DNA of 64,000 bases from Streptomyces sp. NRRL S-1022 (GTDB taxonomy: Bacteria > Actinomycetota > Actinomycetes > Streptomycetales > Streptomycetaceae), in assembly GCF_000720135.1 (NCBI RefSeq), contig NZ_JOIU01000043.1, positions 14,787 to 78,786 on the forward strand, read 5' to 3'. Of this stretch, positions 8,948 through 18,913 are shown in pieces; position 1 is the stretch's first letter, and every line of letters begins with the position of its first letter. The notes under the pieces were generated by a model. The model had not been told where the DNA came from. It saw only the letters and a list, made by a program, of their open reading frames with translations, and searched no databases. Position numbers and translations under genes: made by a program.

Positions 8948-10129
8948 TCATGGCCGTCGTACGGCGAGCAGCGCCATGTCGTCGGTCATGCCGCCGCCGC
9001 AGTGCCGGCGGACCTCCGCGGCGAGCCGGCCGAGCAGCGCGGCCGGGCCGGGGAAGGTGTGCCCGGCGAGCCGCCGCCCGGGGTCGTAGAAGCGGCCGTG
9101 CGCGTCCCGGGCCTCCGAGAGGCCGTCGGTGTGGAAGAGCAGGGTGGCGCCGCCCGGGAAGCAGACCTCGGTGGCCCGGTCCGGCCACCGGCCCAGGTCG
9201 CCCATGCCCAGCGGCAGCGCGGGCTCGGCGGGGGCCAGGGTGCGCAGGGTGCCGTCGGCGTGCAGCAGCAGCGGCGGCGGATGGCCGCGGTTGACGATCC
9301 GTACGGGCCCGGCGCCGTGCGGGAGTTCGGCGAGTACCGCGGTGGTGAACCCCTCGAACGCGTCGATCCCGTCGCGCCGGGTGCCCTCACGGGCCAGCGC
9401 CCGCTCCAGCCGTTCGGCCACCTGTTCCAGCGTGGCCTCCTGCTCGGCCGCCTCCCGGAACGCGCCGATCACCACGGCGACGGCGGCCACCGCGCCCATG
9501 CCCTTGCCGCGCACGTCCCCGACGACCAGCCGGACGCCGTGCGGGCTGTCCTGCACCGCGTACAGGTCGCCGCCGATGAACGCGTCCCGCTGGGCCGCCT
9601 CGTAGCAGGCGGCGATCTCGAAGCCGCCGATCCGCGCGGCGGGCTCGGGCAGGACGGCCCGCTGGGCGGCCTCGGCGATCTCCCGGGCGGAGGCGAGCTG
9701 CCGGTCGCCGCGCCGGACCACCCGGTTGATGGCGGCCGCCAGCAGGGCGACCGTGGCCACGGTGGCCACGTCGGTGACGGTGCCCACGGTCGGGTGGGCA
9801 CCGGCGTCGGTGTGCACGGCGTAGGCGGCGGCCAGGGCCGCGAGGCCGGTGAGCGCGGTGGTGCGCAGCGCGGACAGGGGCGCGGCGGCCAGCGGGGCGG
9901 CGGTGAAGAAAGGGACGGGGGTGAAGTCCTCCGGGGTGAGCAGGCCGTACAGCACCCCGCAGACGACGAGCAGCACGGGCAGCGCACGGGCCGGGCCGCG
10001 CGGCCCCGGGCGGCGGGGGACCCGCGCCGGCGCGGGTCCGGCGTCCGGTCCCGGGCCGGGCACGGGATCACCGGGAGGCCGGCCGCCCGCCCTGGCGTAC
10101 GGGCTCTCCTCCACCATCCCTGGGCGCAC
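8948..10129 (-). CDS. Membrane PP2C-type serine phosphatase (SpoIIE/RsbU-like)
   Basis: 393 residues. Three or four hydrophobic segments between about 45 and 140 precede a short linker (REIAEAAQRAVLPEP) and a PPM phosphatase domain. Metal-binding motifs are GGDLYAV, VVGDVRGKGMGAV, LLFHTDGLSEARD and GGGMTDDMALLAVR. Such proteins usually dephosphorylate anti-anti-sigma factors; no sensor or kinase domain and no sigma-factor operon is adjacent, so the partner is unknown. GTG 10129 is placed six bases after GGGAGA; ATG 10117 is the alternative. The frame stays open to 10312, running antisense through tRNA-fMet, and that part is not coding. Confidence 0.85.
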   Translation of the reverse strand: MRPGMVEESPYARAGGRPPGDPVPGPGPDAGPAPARVPRRPGPRGPARALPVLLVVCGVLYGLLTPEDFTPVPFFTAAPLAAAPLSALRTTALTGLAALAAAYAVHTDAGAHPTVGTVTDVATVATVALLAAAINRVVRRGDRQLASAREIAEAAQRAVLPEPAARIGGFEIAACYEAAQRDAFIGGDLYAVQDSPHGVRLVVGDVRGKGMGAVAAVAVVIGAFREAAEQEATLEQVAERLERALAREGTRRDGIDAFEGFTTAVLAELPHGAGPVRIVNRGHPPPLLLHADGTLRTLAPAEPALPLGMGDLGRWPDRATEVCFPGGATLLFHTDGLSEARDAHGRFYDPGRRLAGHTFPGPAALLGRLAAEVRRHCGGGMTDDMALLAVRRP

Positions 10130-10253
10130 CGCGTGTCTCCCACATGTCCGACGTACCTCCAGGTTTCCGGGCCCCGGGAGAGCGGGCGAGCCCGGTGGAC
10201 CGAAAGGGGTGTGCGAGTGGTCCCGCGCATGGCGTACACTGGAGTCACAACGA

Positions 10254-10327
10254 CGCGGGGTGGAGCAGCTCGGTAGCTCGCTGGGCTCATAACCCAGAGG
10301 TCGCAGGTTCAAATCCTGTCCCCGCTA
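10254..10327 (+). tRNA. Initiator tRNA-fMet (CAT)
   Basis: 74 bases without encoded CCA. The anticodon stem carries the three consecutive GGG:CCC pairs of initiator tRNAs around the CAT anticodon, and the first pair of the acceptor stem (C1, U72) is unpaired, another initiator feature. TTCAAAT occupies the T loop. Confidence 0.95.
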
Positions 10328-10333
10328 CTGAAG

Positions 10334-10372
10334 ACTCAGGGCCCGGAATCCAGTGGATTCCGGGCCCTGAGT
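10334..10372. terminator. Bidirectional terminator after tRNA-fMet
   Basis: An 18-19 bp perfect stem (10334-10352 with 10354-10372) built around GGCCCGGAATCC. It serves tRNA-fMet on the plus strand and the converging RibD-like gene on the minus strand. Confidence 0.8.
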
Positions 10373-10420
10373 GTTTCCGGCGCCCGCCCGCCAGGGACCC
10401 CCTGACGGGCGGGCCGGCGC

Positions 10421-11551
10421 TCACGACAAGTGAGTGTTCGGCGCCTTGGCGAGCTCCTCCAGCTCGGGCAGCACCACGACCCGCGCACCCCCGGCGACCA
10501 GGACCCCCGTCCCGTCGGCCGCGTGGACGAACGTGTCAGGTTCACGCCATGCGGTGACGACCCTGCGCACCCCCGCCCGCAGGATCAGCTCCGCGCAGGG
10601 CGCCGGCCGGGACGCCCGCCGGGCGCACGGCTCCAGACTGCTGTACACCGTGGCGCCCGCGAGCCGGGGATCGGCCGGACCGGTCTTCGCGAGCGCCGCC
10701 TCCTCCGCGTGCACCACCGGATCGGCCCCCTCCCGCGAGTACCCGCGTGCCAGCTCCGTCCCGTCGGCGGCCACCACCACCGCCCCGACGCTGAACGCCG
10801 TCTCCGAGGGCGGGCACTGCGCGGCCAGCTCGCAGGCGGTGCGCAGCCAGTGGCGGTCCGCGGCGGTGGGCAGCGGGCCGGTGCCGGGGGCCGTCGGCAC
10901 GTACCGCATGAGCACGACGTCCTCGATCCGGCCGGTGTCGAGCAGGCGCAGCCGGCCCGGCTGATAGGCCCCCGGGCCGAAGAGGCGGGGCGCCGCGGGA
11001 TCGCCGACGAAGAGCGGGGCGAGGACCAGCTGGAGCTCGTCGGCCAGTTCCTGCTGGAGGAGCTGGGTGTGGACGGTGCCGCCGCCCTCGACCATCAGCC
11101 GGCCGACCCCGCGCACGTCGTGCAGGTGCTCCAGCAGGGCGCGCCAGTCCAGGGCGGGGCCGAGCGGGACGACGTCGGCGGTGCGCCCGAGGAGGCGGGC
11201 GGCCCGTTCGGCGCCGCGGTCGGTGGTGTAGACGAGCTTCTCGCCGCCGGTGTGCCAGAAATGGGCGGCCGGGTCGAGGTCGCCGGTGGCGGTGACGGTG
11301 ACCTTCAGCGGGTACTCCGGCTCGCCCGCCGCCGTGCGGGCCGCGCGCCGCTCGGCCGAGTTGACCAGCAGGCGGGGGTTGTCGGCGCGGATCGTGCCGG
11401 CGCCGACGAGGATGGCGTCGACGGAGGCCCGTACCGCGTCGACCCGGTCGAAGTCGGCCGGGCTGGACAGCAGCAGCCGCTCGGGGCCGGTGTCGTCCAG
11501 GTAGCCGTCGAGGGAGACGGCGGCGGACAGCAGCACGTACGGCAGGGGCAT
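10421..11551 (-). CDS. RibD-like bifunctional reductase-deaminase, reversed domain order
   Basis: 376 residues. Residues 1 to about 215 form a RibD_C/dihydrofolate-reductase-type domain (VSLDGYLDD, ILVGAGTIRADNPRLL, LMVEGGG); about 235-370 form a zinc cytidine-deaminase-type domain with HAEEAAL and SLEPCARRASRPAPCAELI. Classical RibD has the deaminase first, so the order is reversed. Both half-reactions of pyrimidine deamination and ribosyl reduction in riboflavin synthesis are plausible, but the true substrate may differ. ATG 11551 follows GGAAAAGAG and matches the domain start; an ATG at 11593 would add 14 residues. It is divergent from a MarR gene with an operator in between and is grouped with RibA. 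Confidence 0.8.
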   Translation of the reverse strand: MPLPYVLLSAAVSLDGYLDDTGPERLLLSSPADFDRVDAVRASVDAILVGAGTIRADNPRLLVNSAERRAARTAAGEPEYPLKVTVTATGDLDPAAHFWHTGGEKLVYTTDRGAERAARLLGRTADVVPLGPALDWRALLEHLHDVRGVGRLMVEGGGTVHTQLLQQELADELQLVLAPLFVGDPAAPRLFGPGAYQPGRLRLLDTGRIEDVVLMRYVPTAPGTGPLPTAADRHWLRTACELAAQCPPSETAFSVGAVVVAADGTELARGYSREGADPVVHAEEAALAKTGPADPRLAGATVYSSLEPCARRASRPAPCAELILRAGVRRVVTAWREPDTFVHAADGTGVLVAGGARVVVLPELEELAKAPNTHLS

Positions 11552-11610
11552 CGGCGCGCACTCTTTTCCGGGGGCGGGGGGCTGGCAGGGCATGTAGGGC
11601 GCTGTTCGAC

Positions 11611-11639
11611 TTGGTTCAAGTTTGAAACAAACCTACACT
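11611..11639 (+). promoter_or_regulatory. MarR-gene promoter with TTCAA-type operator
   Basis: A -35-like TTGGTT (11611-11616) and -10-like TACACT (11634-11639) are 17 bases apart, and the spacer holds the dyad TTCAAGTTTGAA (11615-11626). A repressor bound there would block RNA polymerase. It lies between the divergent MarR and RibD-like genes, so it may act on both. Confidence 0.6.
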
Positions 11640-11645
11640 GGCGGC

Positions 11646-12158
11646 ATGACGACCCGCTGGCTCACCCCGGAGGAACAGCGCGCCTGGCGCGCCTACATCG
11701 CCGCCTCCCGCCTCCTGGAGGACGCGATCGACCGGCAGCTCCAGCAGGAGGGCGGCATGCCGCACCTGTTCTACACGGTGCTGGCCAACCTCTCCGAGAC
11801 CCCCGGGCGGCGGCTGCGCATGACCGACCTGGCCGAGACACTGAAGATCACCCGCAGCCGGCTGACGTACGCGGTGACCCGGCTGGAACGGGACGGCCTG
11901 GTGCGCCGGGAGAACTCCAGCCAGGACAAGCGCGGCTCGTTCGCGGTGCTGACGGACGAGGGGATGGCCGTACTGGAGCGTACGGCGCCCGGGCACGTCG
12001 AGACGGTGCGGGCCGCGCTGTTCGACCGGCTCACGCCGGAGCAGGTGGCGCAGCTGGAGGAGATCTGTACGGGCATCGCGCGCGGACTGCAGGACGCGGA
12101 CGCGGGGTCCGGTGCGGGGGACCTCCCCTGGCGGCGCCGCTCGCCCTGCTCGCCGTAG
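11646..12158 (+). CDS. MarR-family transcriptional regulator
   Basis: 170 residues. The winged helix-turn-helix spans about 45-105: MTDLAETLKITRSRLTYAVTRLERDGLVRRENSSQDKRGSFAVLT, including the recognition helix and the DxR wing. MarR proteins bind dyads as dimers and usually release them on binding a small aromatic or flavin-like ligand. Similar TTCAA/TGAAG dyads stand before this gene and before ribA, so it probably represses itself and the riboflavin-type genes. ATG 11646 was chosen because it follows the -10 box by six bases; the transcript would be nearly leaderless. Confidence 0.85.
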   Translation: MTTRWLTPEEQRAWRAYIAASRLLEDAIDRQLQQEGGMPHLFYTVLANLSETPGRRLRMTDLAETLKITRSRLTYAVTRLERDGLVRRENSSQDKRGSFAVLTDEGMAVLERTAPGHVETVRAALFDRLTPEQVAQLEEICTGIARGLQDADAGSGAGDLPWRRRSPCSP

Positions 12159-12162
12159 CAGA

Positions 12163-12221
12163 TTGCTTTAACTTTTAAGCAGATGTAGGGTCCCTGCGAA
12201 ACACTGCTTCAAATCTGAAGC
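12163..12221 (+). promoter_or_regulatory. ribA promoter with two dyad operators
   Basis: TTGCTT (12163-12168, with one base of flank) and TAGGGT (12186-12191) are spaced like a promoter. The dyad TGCTT...AAGCA (12164-12181) overlaps the -35 region and GCTTCAAATCTGAAGC (12206-12221) lies just after the predicted start of transcription. Both resemble the TTCAA dyad before the MarR gene. Confidence 0.6.
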
Positions 12222-12241
12222 ACCTGCCCGGAGGGACCCGC

Positions 12242-12868
12242 ATGCCCGACATCCCCGCCGCCACCCCGCGCGCCCGCGTCCGGGTACCGCTGCGCTTCGC
12301 CGACGGCTACGGCGCCGACGCGGAACTCGTCACCTTCCACGGCCTCACCGACGGCCGGGAGCACCTCGCCCTCGTCCTCGGCGACCCCGGCCCGGTCCCG
12401 CTGGTGCGGCTGCACTCCGAGTGCCTGACCGGTGACGTCTTCGGCTCGGCCCGCTGCGACTGCGGCCCGCAGCTGCGGGAGGCCGTCGAGCGCATCGCGG
12501 CCCGCGGCGGCGTGCTGCTCTACCTCCGCCAGGAGGGCCGGGGCATCGGCCTCTACAACAAGCTCGACGCGTACGCCCTCCAGGACCAGGGCCTCGACAC
12601 CTACGAGGCGAACGCCGCCCTCGGCCTCCCGGAGGACGCCCGCGACTACACGGCCGCCGCGCAGATGCTCACCGCCCTCGACGTCACCGAGCTGGACCTG
12701 CTGTCCAACAACCCCGACAAGGCCGGGCAGTTGCGCTCGCTGGGCCTCACCGTCCGGGACCGGGTACCGACCGGAGTCTTCCCCACGGCCCACAACGTCC
12801 GCTACCTCCGCGCGAAGGTCCTCCAGACCCAGCACACGCTGCCCCTGGCGGAACTGACGGCGGGTTGA
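12242..12868 (+). CDS. ribA: GTP cyclohydrolase II
   Basis: 208 residues, a stand-alone RibA. It opens GTP to 2,5-diamino-6-ribosylamino-4(3H)-pyrimidinone 5'-phosphate, the first step to riboflavin and related pyrimidines. The zinc ligands are in [20 protein letters not shown] and the GTP-binding segment is [13 protein letters not shown]. Streptomyces usually also has a RibBA fusion in its main riboflavin operon, so this is likely a second, regulated copy. ATG 12242 follows GGAGGG. It stands beside a MarR regulator and a RibD-like enzyme, suggesting a small cassette feeding a pyrimidine or flavin product. Confidence 0.9.
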   Translation: MPDIPAATPRARVRVPLRFADGYGADAELVTFHGLTDGREHLALVLGDPGPVPLVRLHSECLTGDVFGSARCDCGPQLREAVERIAARGGVLLYLRQEGRGIGLYNKLDAYALQDQGLDTYEANAALGLPEDARDYTAAAQMLTALDVTELDLLSNNPDKAGQLRSLGLTVRDRVPTGVFPTAHNVRYLRAKVLQTQHTLPLAELTAG

Positions 12869-13072
12869 GCCCCGGCCCCGGCGGCCCGGCACCGCTCAGG
12901 TCTGGCGGTGGGCCGGCTGCTCAGGGGCGGGGTGAGTGCCTTCCTGCGGAGGTACCGGGCGCCCCGGGCGTACCAGGCCCCCCGGCCCGCACCGGCACCC
13001 CTCGCACCACTGCACCCGTAGTACTCTGCCCGGAGTGACGACCCGATCCCAGCGCATCCGGAGCCGAGACCC

Positions 13073-13672
13073 ATGGTGAGACGCAACGACCAGCGGCGCG
13101 CGGCACTCGTCGACGCGGCGATCGAGGTGCTGGCCCGGGAGGGCGCGCGGGGGCTGACGTTCCGGGCGGTGGACGCCGAGGCCGCCGTGCCCACCGGCAC
13201 CGCGTCCAACTACTTCGGCAGCCGCGACGACCTGCTGACCCAGGCCGGCGCCCGCGTCTACGAGCGGCTCCAGCCCGACGAGGCGACCCTCGAACGGCAC
13301 CGGACCGCCGACCGGGACCGGGACACCTACGCCGGGCTGATGCGCGAACTCGTCGGCCGCGTCGCCTCCTTCCGCACCGGCTACCTCGCCCTGCTGGAAC
13401 TCCGCCTGGAGGCCACCCGCCGGCCGGCACTGCGCGCGATCCTCACCGAGCGCGTCCGCGCCGACCTCGCCGCCAACGTCGCCTACCACGAGTCCAGCGG
13501 CCTGCCCGGCGACGCCACGGCCGTCAAACTCCTCTACCTGGCCCTGAACTGGCTCATCGTCGAACAGCTCACCCTGCCCGAGGTCCTCACCGGACCGGAA
13601 CGGGACGCCCTGGTGACGGCGGCGGTGGAGCGGCTCGTGACAACGGACGACCCCAGGCCGGACAAGCGCTGA
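13073..13672 (+). CDS. TetR-family transcriptional regulator
   Basis: 199 residues. The N-terminal helix-turn-helix spans about 8-55: RRAALVDAAIEVLAREGARGLTFRAVDAEAAVPTGTASNYFGSRDDLL. The C-terminal ligand domain is generic. It ends 16 bp before the convergent tRNA-Lys. No dyad operator is obvious upstream. It may belong to the riboflavin-type cassette or be an independent gene; the target is unknown. Confidence 0.85.
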   Translation: MVRRNDQRRAALVDAAIEVLAREGARGLTFRAVDAEAAVPTGTASNYFGSRDDLLTQAGARVYERLQPDEATLERHRTADRDRDTYAGLMRELVGRVASFRTGYLALLELRLEATRRPALRAILTERVRADLAANVAYHESSGLPGDATAVKLLYLALNWLIVEQLTLPEVLTGPERDALVTAAVERLVTTDDPRPDKR

Positions 13673-13687
13673 CCTGGGGTCTTGCGG

Positions 13688-13760
<73 letters not shown>

Positions 13761-13794
13761 GTGCGATGGTGCCTGTCCGAGCATAGCCGGACAG

Positions 13795-13829
13795 GGCCGT
13801 GTCGCCGATCGGGTATCGGTGACACGGCC
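13795..13829 (-). terminator. Terminator of the APC permease gene
   Basis: A 15-bp stem with one G-T pair (13795-13809 with 13815-13829, loop CGGGT) starts 31 bases beyond the stop codon of the permease. Confidence 0.65.
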
Positions 13830-13859
13830 GCGTCGGGGGTGACGGGATCGGGGGGATGG

Positions 13860-15365
13860 TTACTTTTCGGCCGGGATGGGGGCCGGGGCGGGGCGCCGGG
13901 CGAGGAACCAGTGGCGGGCCGAGGCCAGCCACCAGGTCGCGGCGAAGCCGAGGACGACCAGGACGGCCACCGGGGCGTAGTTGAAGGTCTTCCAGGTGAC
14001 CGGGGAGACCTGGGGCAGCATGAAGAGGACCGTGATCAGCACGACCCAGGTCACCGAGACGATCCCGACGGCACCCGACCACCGGCCCAGGTGCCAGGGG
14101 CCGGGGGTGAACGCGCTGCCCTTGCGGACACGCAGGTAGGTCGGGATGACGTACGCGATGTACAGGCCGATGACCGCGATCGACGTCACCGCCGCGTAGG
14201 CCGTCGTGTTGATCAGGTACGGCAGGCCCAGGGCCAGCGCGCCCAGTGCGGCCAGCCAGACCGCCGCCACGGGGGTGCGGGTGCGGGGGCTGACCGTGTG
14301 CCAGACGCGGGAGAAGGGCAGCGCGCCGTCCCGGGAGAAGGCGTAGATCATGCGGCTGTTGGCGGTCACGGAGGCCATGCCGCAGAAGAGCTGGGCGCCG
14401 ATCACCACCAGCAGCAGGAGCTTGCCGGCCGTGGCGCCGAGGGCGTCCATGAGGATCTGGGCGGGCGGGGCGCCGGTGGGGGACGCGAGTTCCCTGTCGT
14501 ACGACTGGATGGCGAAGGTGAAGCCGAGGAGCAGGACGAAGCCGGCGATCCAGGAGGTCCAGATGGAGCGGACGATGCCCTTCGGGCCCGCGGTGGCCGC
14601 GTCGCGGGTCTCCTCCGTCATGTGGGCGGAGGCGTCGTAACCCGTGAAGGTGTACTGGGCCATCAGCAGCCCCAGCAGCACCACGTACGGCCCGTTGCCC
14701 CAGCCGGTCCTGTCGACGAAGTGCGTGAAGACGAAGGACGTCGACTGGTGGTGGTCGGGCACCAGGGCGAGCGCGGCGACGATCACCGCGACCCCGAGGA
14801 CGTGCCACCACACGCTCACGCTGTTCAGGAACGCGACGATCCGCACGCCGAAGGTGTTCAGCAGGCCGTGCAGGACGAGGATCGCCGCGAACAGGGCCAC
14901 CGTGCGGCCCGGGGTCACCTCGAAGCCGAACTGGAGGTTCAGCCAGGCGCCCAGGAAGGAGGCCGCGCCGAAGTCGATGCCCGCGGTCACCGCCACCTGG
15001 CCCAGCACGTTGAACCAGCCGGTGAACCACGCCCAGGCCGCCGCAGAACGCGGGGGCGCCAGGCGGTGGGCCCAGAAGTACAGGCCGGCCGAGGTCGGGT
15101 AGGCCGAGCAGATCTCGGCCATCGACAGGCCCACGAACAGGGTCATCAGGCCGACCGCGACCCAGCCCCAGGTGATCACGGCGGGGCCGCCCGTGGTCAT
15201 GCCGAAGAGGTAGAGGGTCAGACAGCCGGACAGCACCGAGATGATCGTGAAGGAGACGGCGTAGTTCGAGAACGCCGACATTCGGCGGGCGAGGACCTGG
15301 GTGTAACCGAGCTGGGCCAGCCGTTCCTCGTCCGACGGTCCGGCCGCTCTCGGGTCATCTGTCAT
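13860..15365 (-). CDS. APC-superfamily amino-acid/amine permease
   Basis: 501 residues with about 12 transmembrane helices. The first helices carry the conserved SFTIISVLSGCLTLYLFG and MAEICSAYPTSAGLYFWAHRLAP segments; GYDASAHMTEETRDA in the middle is typical of the GABA/choline/amino-acid permease subgroup. The substrate is probably a basic or amine compound, but this is not determinable. A terminator hairpin follows the stop codon. Gene order with the helicase matches core Streptomyces synteny. Confidence 0.85.
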   Translation of the reverse strand: MTDDPRAAGPSDEERLAQLGYTQVLARRMSAFSNYAVSFTIISVLSGCLTLYLFGMTTGGPAVITWGWVAVGLMTLFVGLSMAEICSAYPTSAGLYFWAHRLAPPRSAAAWAWFTGWFNVLGQVAVTAGIDFGAASFLGAWLNLQFGFEVTPGRTVALFAAILVLHGLLNTFGVRIVAFLNSVSVWWHVLGVAVIVAALALVPDHHQSTSFVFTHFVDRTGWGNGPYVVLLGLLMAQYTFTGYDASAHMTEETRDAATAGPKGIVRSIWTSWIAGFVLLLGFTFAIQSYDRELASPTGAPPAQILMDALGATAGKLLLLVVIGAQLFCGMASVTANSRMIYAFSRDGALPFSRVWHTVSPRTRTPVAAVWLAALGALALGLPYLINTTAYAAVTSIAVIGLYIAYVIPTYLRVRKGSAFTPGPWHLGRWSGAVGIVSVTWVVLITVLFMLPQVSPVTWKTFNYAPVAVLVVLGFAATWWLASARHWFLARRPAPAPIPAEK

Positions 15366-15439
15366 GCCCCCAGCAATTCCCTGTCCCGGGACGTGACATG
15401 CGCCACCCGTGTGACCGGATACCGGCCCCGGGCATGCGG

Positions 15440-15473
15440 AAGGGCCCGTACGAACGGTGTCGTACGGGCCCTT
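15440..15473 (-). terminator. Terminator of the DEAD-box helicase gene
   Basis: 13-bp perfect stem AAGGGCCCGTACG (15440-15452) with 15461-15473, about 30 bases beyond the helicase stop codon. Confidence 0.75.
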
Positions 15474-15502
15474 GCCTCACTGGCTCACTGCCTCACCAGG
15501 CG

Positions 15503-17677
<2,175 letters not shown>

Positions 17678-17892
17678 GCGAATGGGAAACCTTCCGGAGT
17701 CTCTTCGGCACGCGCCCGTCAACTCCGTGTTTCGCTCACGACCGCCTCAATGCGGTCCGCCACGGCAAAGGAGAGTACGCGCCACACGGCGCTCTCTGCG
17801 ATGGCGCCGGGCAAATGGGATCAAACGATCTACCACCATACGCACCTCCCACCCCTGAAGGCAAACCGGTCCATGGAGACGCTGGTCACGCC

Positions 17893-18426
17893 CTACGCCG
17901 GCACCCCCGCCCGGGGCGCCGGCTCCCGCTGCACCAGCTGCGGCCCGGTCTCCTCGTGCGCCGACGAGGACGGCTCGGCCGACGGCGGCTCCGTGACGGG
18001 CGGCGGCGGAGTGGTGGCCGGCGGCTCGGGCGGGGCGGAGGTCACGGGAGGCGTCGGCTGGTCCCCGGTCGGCTCCGGGTCCCCGGGCTGGACGGTCCGG
18101 CCCGGCTCGGCCGGCGCGTGCGAGACGCTGCCCGCGGCCGACGGGGTGGCCGACGCCGAGGCCGGCTTGCCCTTCTTCGCCTTCCCGCCGTGCCCGTGCT
18201 TGCCGTCCCCCGCGCCGCCCCCCTCACGGGCGAGGCCGCCCACACCGGCCACCGGGACGCCGTCGGGGGCCTCGCCGCCGCGCCGGCCCGCCGGGTGGGA
18301 GGGCCGGGCCCGGCCCGCGTCGTCGCCCACGTTCACGCAGCCGGCGGCGGCGGTGACGGCCAGGACCGCGGCGGCGAGACGGACGGGTACGTACAAGGGG
18401 CGCACGGCGGCCACCTCCGGGGACAA
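17893..18426 (-). CDS. Pro-rich lipoprotein of unknown function
   Basis: 177 residues. A short basic N-terminus and a hydrophobic stretch end in TAAAGC with Cys30, a lipobox, so the mature protein should be anchored outside the membrane. The rest is Pro/Ser/Gly/Thr-rich and probably disordered, with a KHGHGGKAKKGK basic patch; no catalytic domain is visible. It sits between the helicase and a small metallopeptidase on the same strand. I do not recognise the family. Confidence 0.6.
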   Translation of the reverse strand: MSPEVAAVRPLYVPVRLAAAVLAVTAAAGCVNVGDDAGRARPSHPAGRRGGEAPDGVPVAGVGGLAREGGGAGDGKHGHGGKAKKGKPASASATPSAAGSVSHAPAEPGRTVQPGDPEPTGDQPTPPVTSAPPEPPATTPPPPVTEPPSAEPSSSAHEETGPQLVQREPAPRAGVPA

Positions 18427-18502
18427 GGAAAGAAGTCAACCTCCCCAACTCCCGCCGCCCACAAGAGGACACGCGAGCCGCCCGCATCGCCCCCGCCCCG
18501 GG

Positions 18503-18844
18503 TCACCCGTATCCGAGAGCGTGCAGCCGGGCGTCGTCGATACCGAAGTGGTGGGCGATCTCGTGCACGACGGTCACCTCGGTCTCGGCGACCACGTCCT
18601 CGCGGCTCTCGCACATCCGCAGCGTCGGCCCCCGGTAGACGGTGATCCGGTCCGGCAGCACACCCGCGTACCACTCGCCCCGGTCGGTCAGCGGGGTGCC
18701 CTCGTAGAGCCCGAGCAGCTCGGGATCGTCGGCGGGCGGTTCGTCCTCGACGAACACCGCGACGTTGTCCATCAGCCGTGTCAGCTCCGGCGGGATCCGG
18801 TCGAGCGCCTCGGCGACCAGTTCCTCGAACTCCTCGCGCGTCAT
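18503..18844 (-). CDS. Small zincin-like metallopeptidase (DUF1025 type)
   Basis: 113 residues. It shows the family's complete zinc motif HEIAHHFGIDD (HExxHxxGxxD) near the C-terminus, preceded by GLYEGTPLTDRG and RITVYRGP. No signal peptide is present, so it acts in the cytoplasm; its substrate is unknown. ATG 18844 (MTREEFEELV) was chosen; GTG 18853 would add three residues. It is divergent from the metallophosphoesterase gene with about 70 bases between. Confidence 0.85.
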   Translation of the reverse strand: MTREEFEELVAEALDRIPPELTRLMDNVAVFVEDEPPADDPELLGLYEGTPLTDRGEWYAGVLPDRITVYRGPTLRMCESREDVVAETEVTVVHEIAHHFGIDDARLHALGYG

Positions 18845-18913
18845 CTCCAGCACAGGGCCATTGTCCGGTAACGGTGCCGCATATCCACCGTGGCGTCCGG
18901 GCATACGGCACCA

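Noticed and set aside
8948..10312. SpoIIE-type phosphatase starting at 10312
   Set aside because: That start would place the N-terminus across tRNA-fMet; GTG 10129 with GGGAGA is better.
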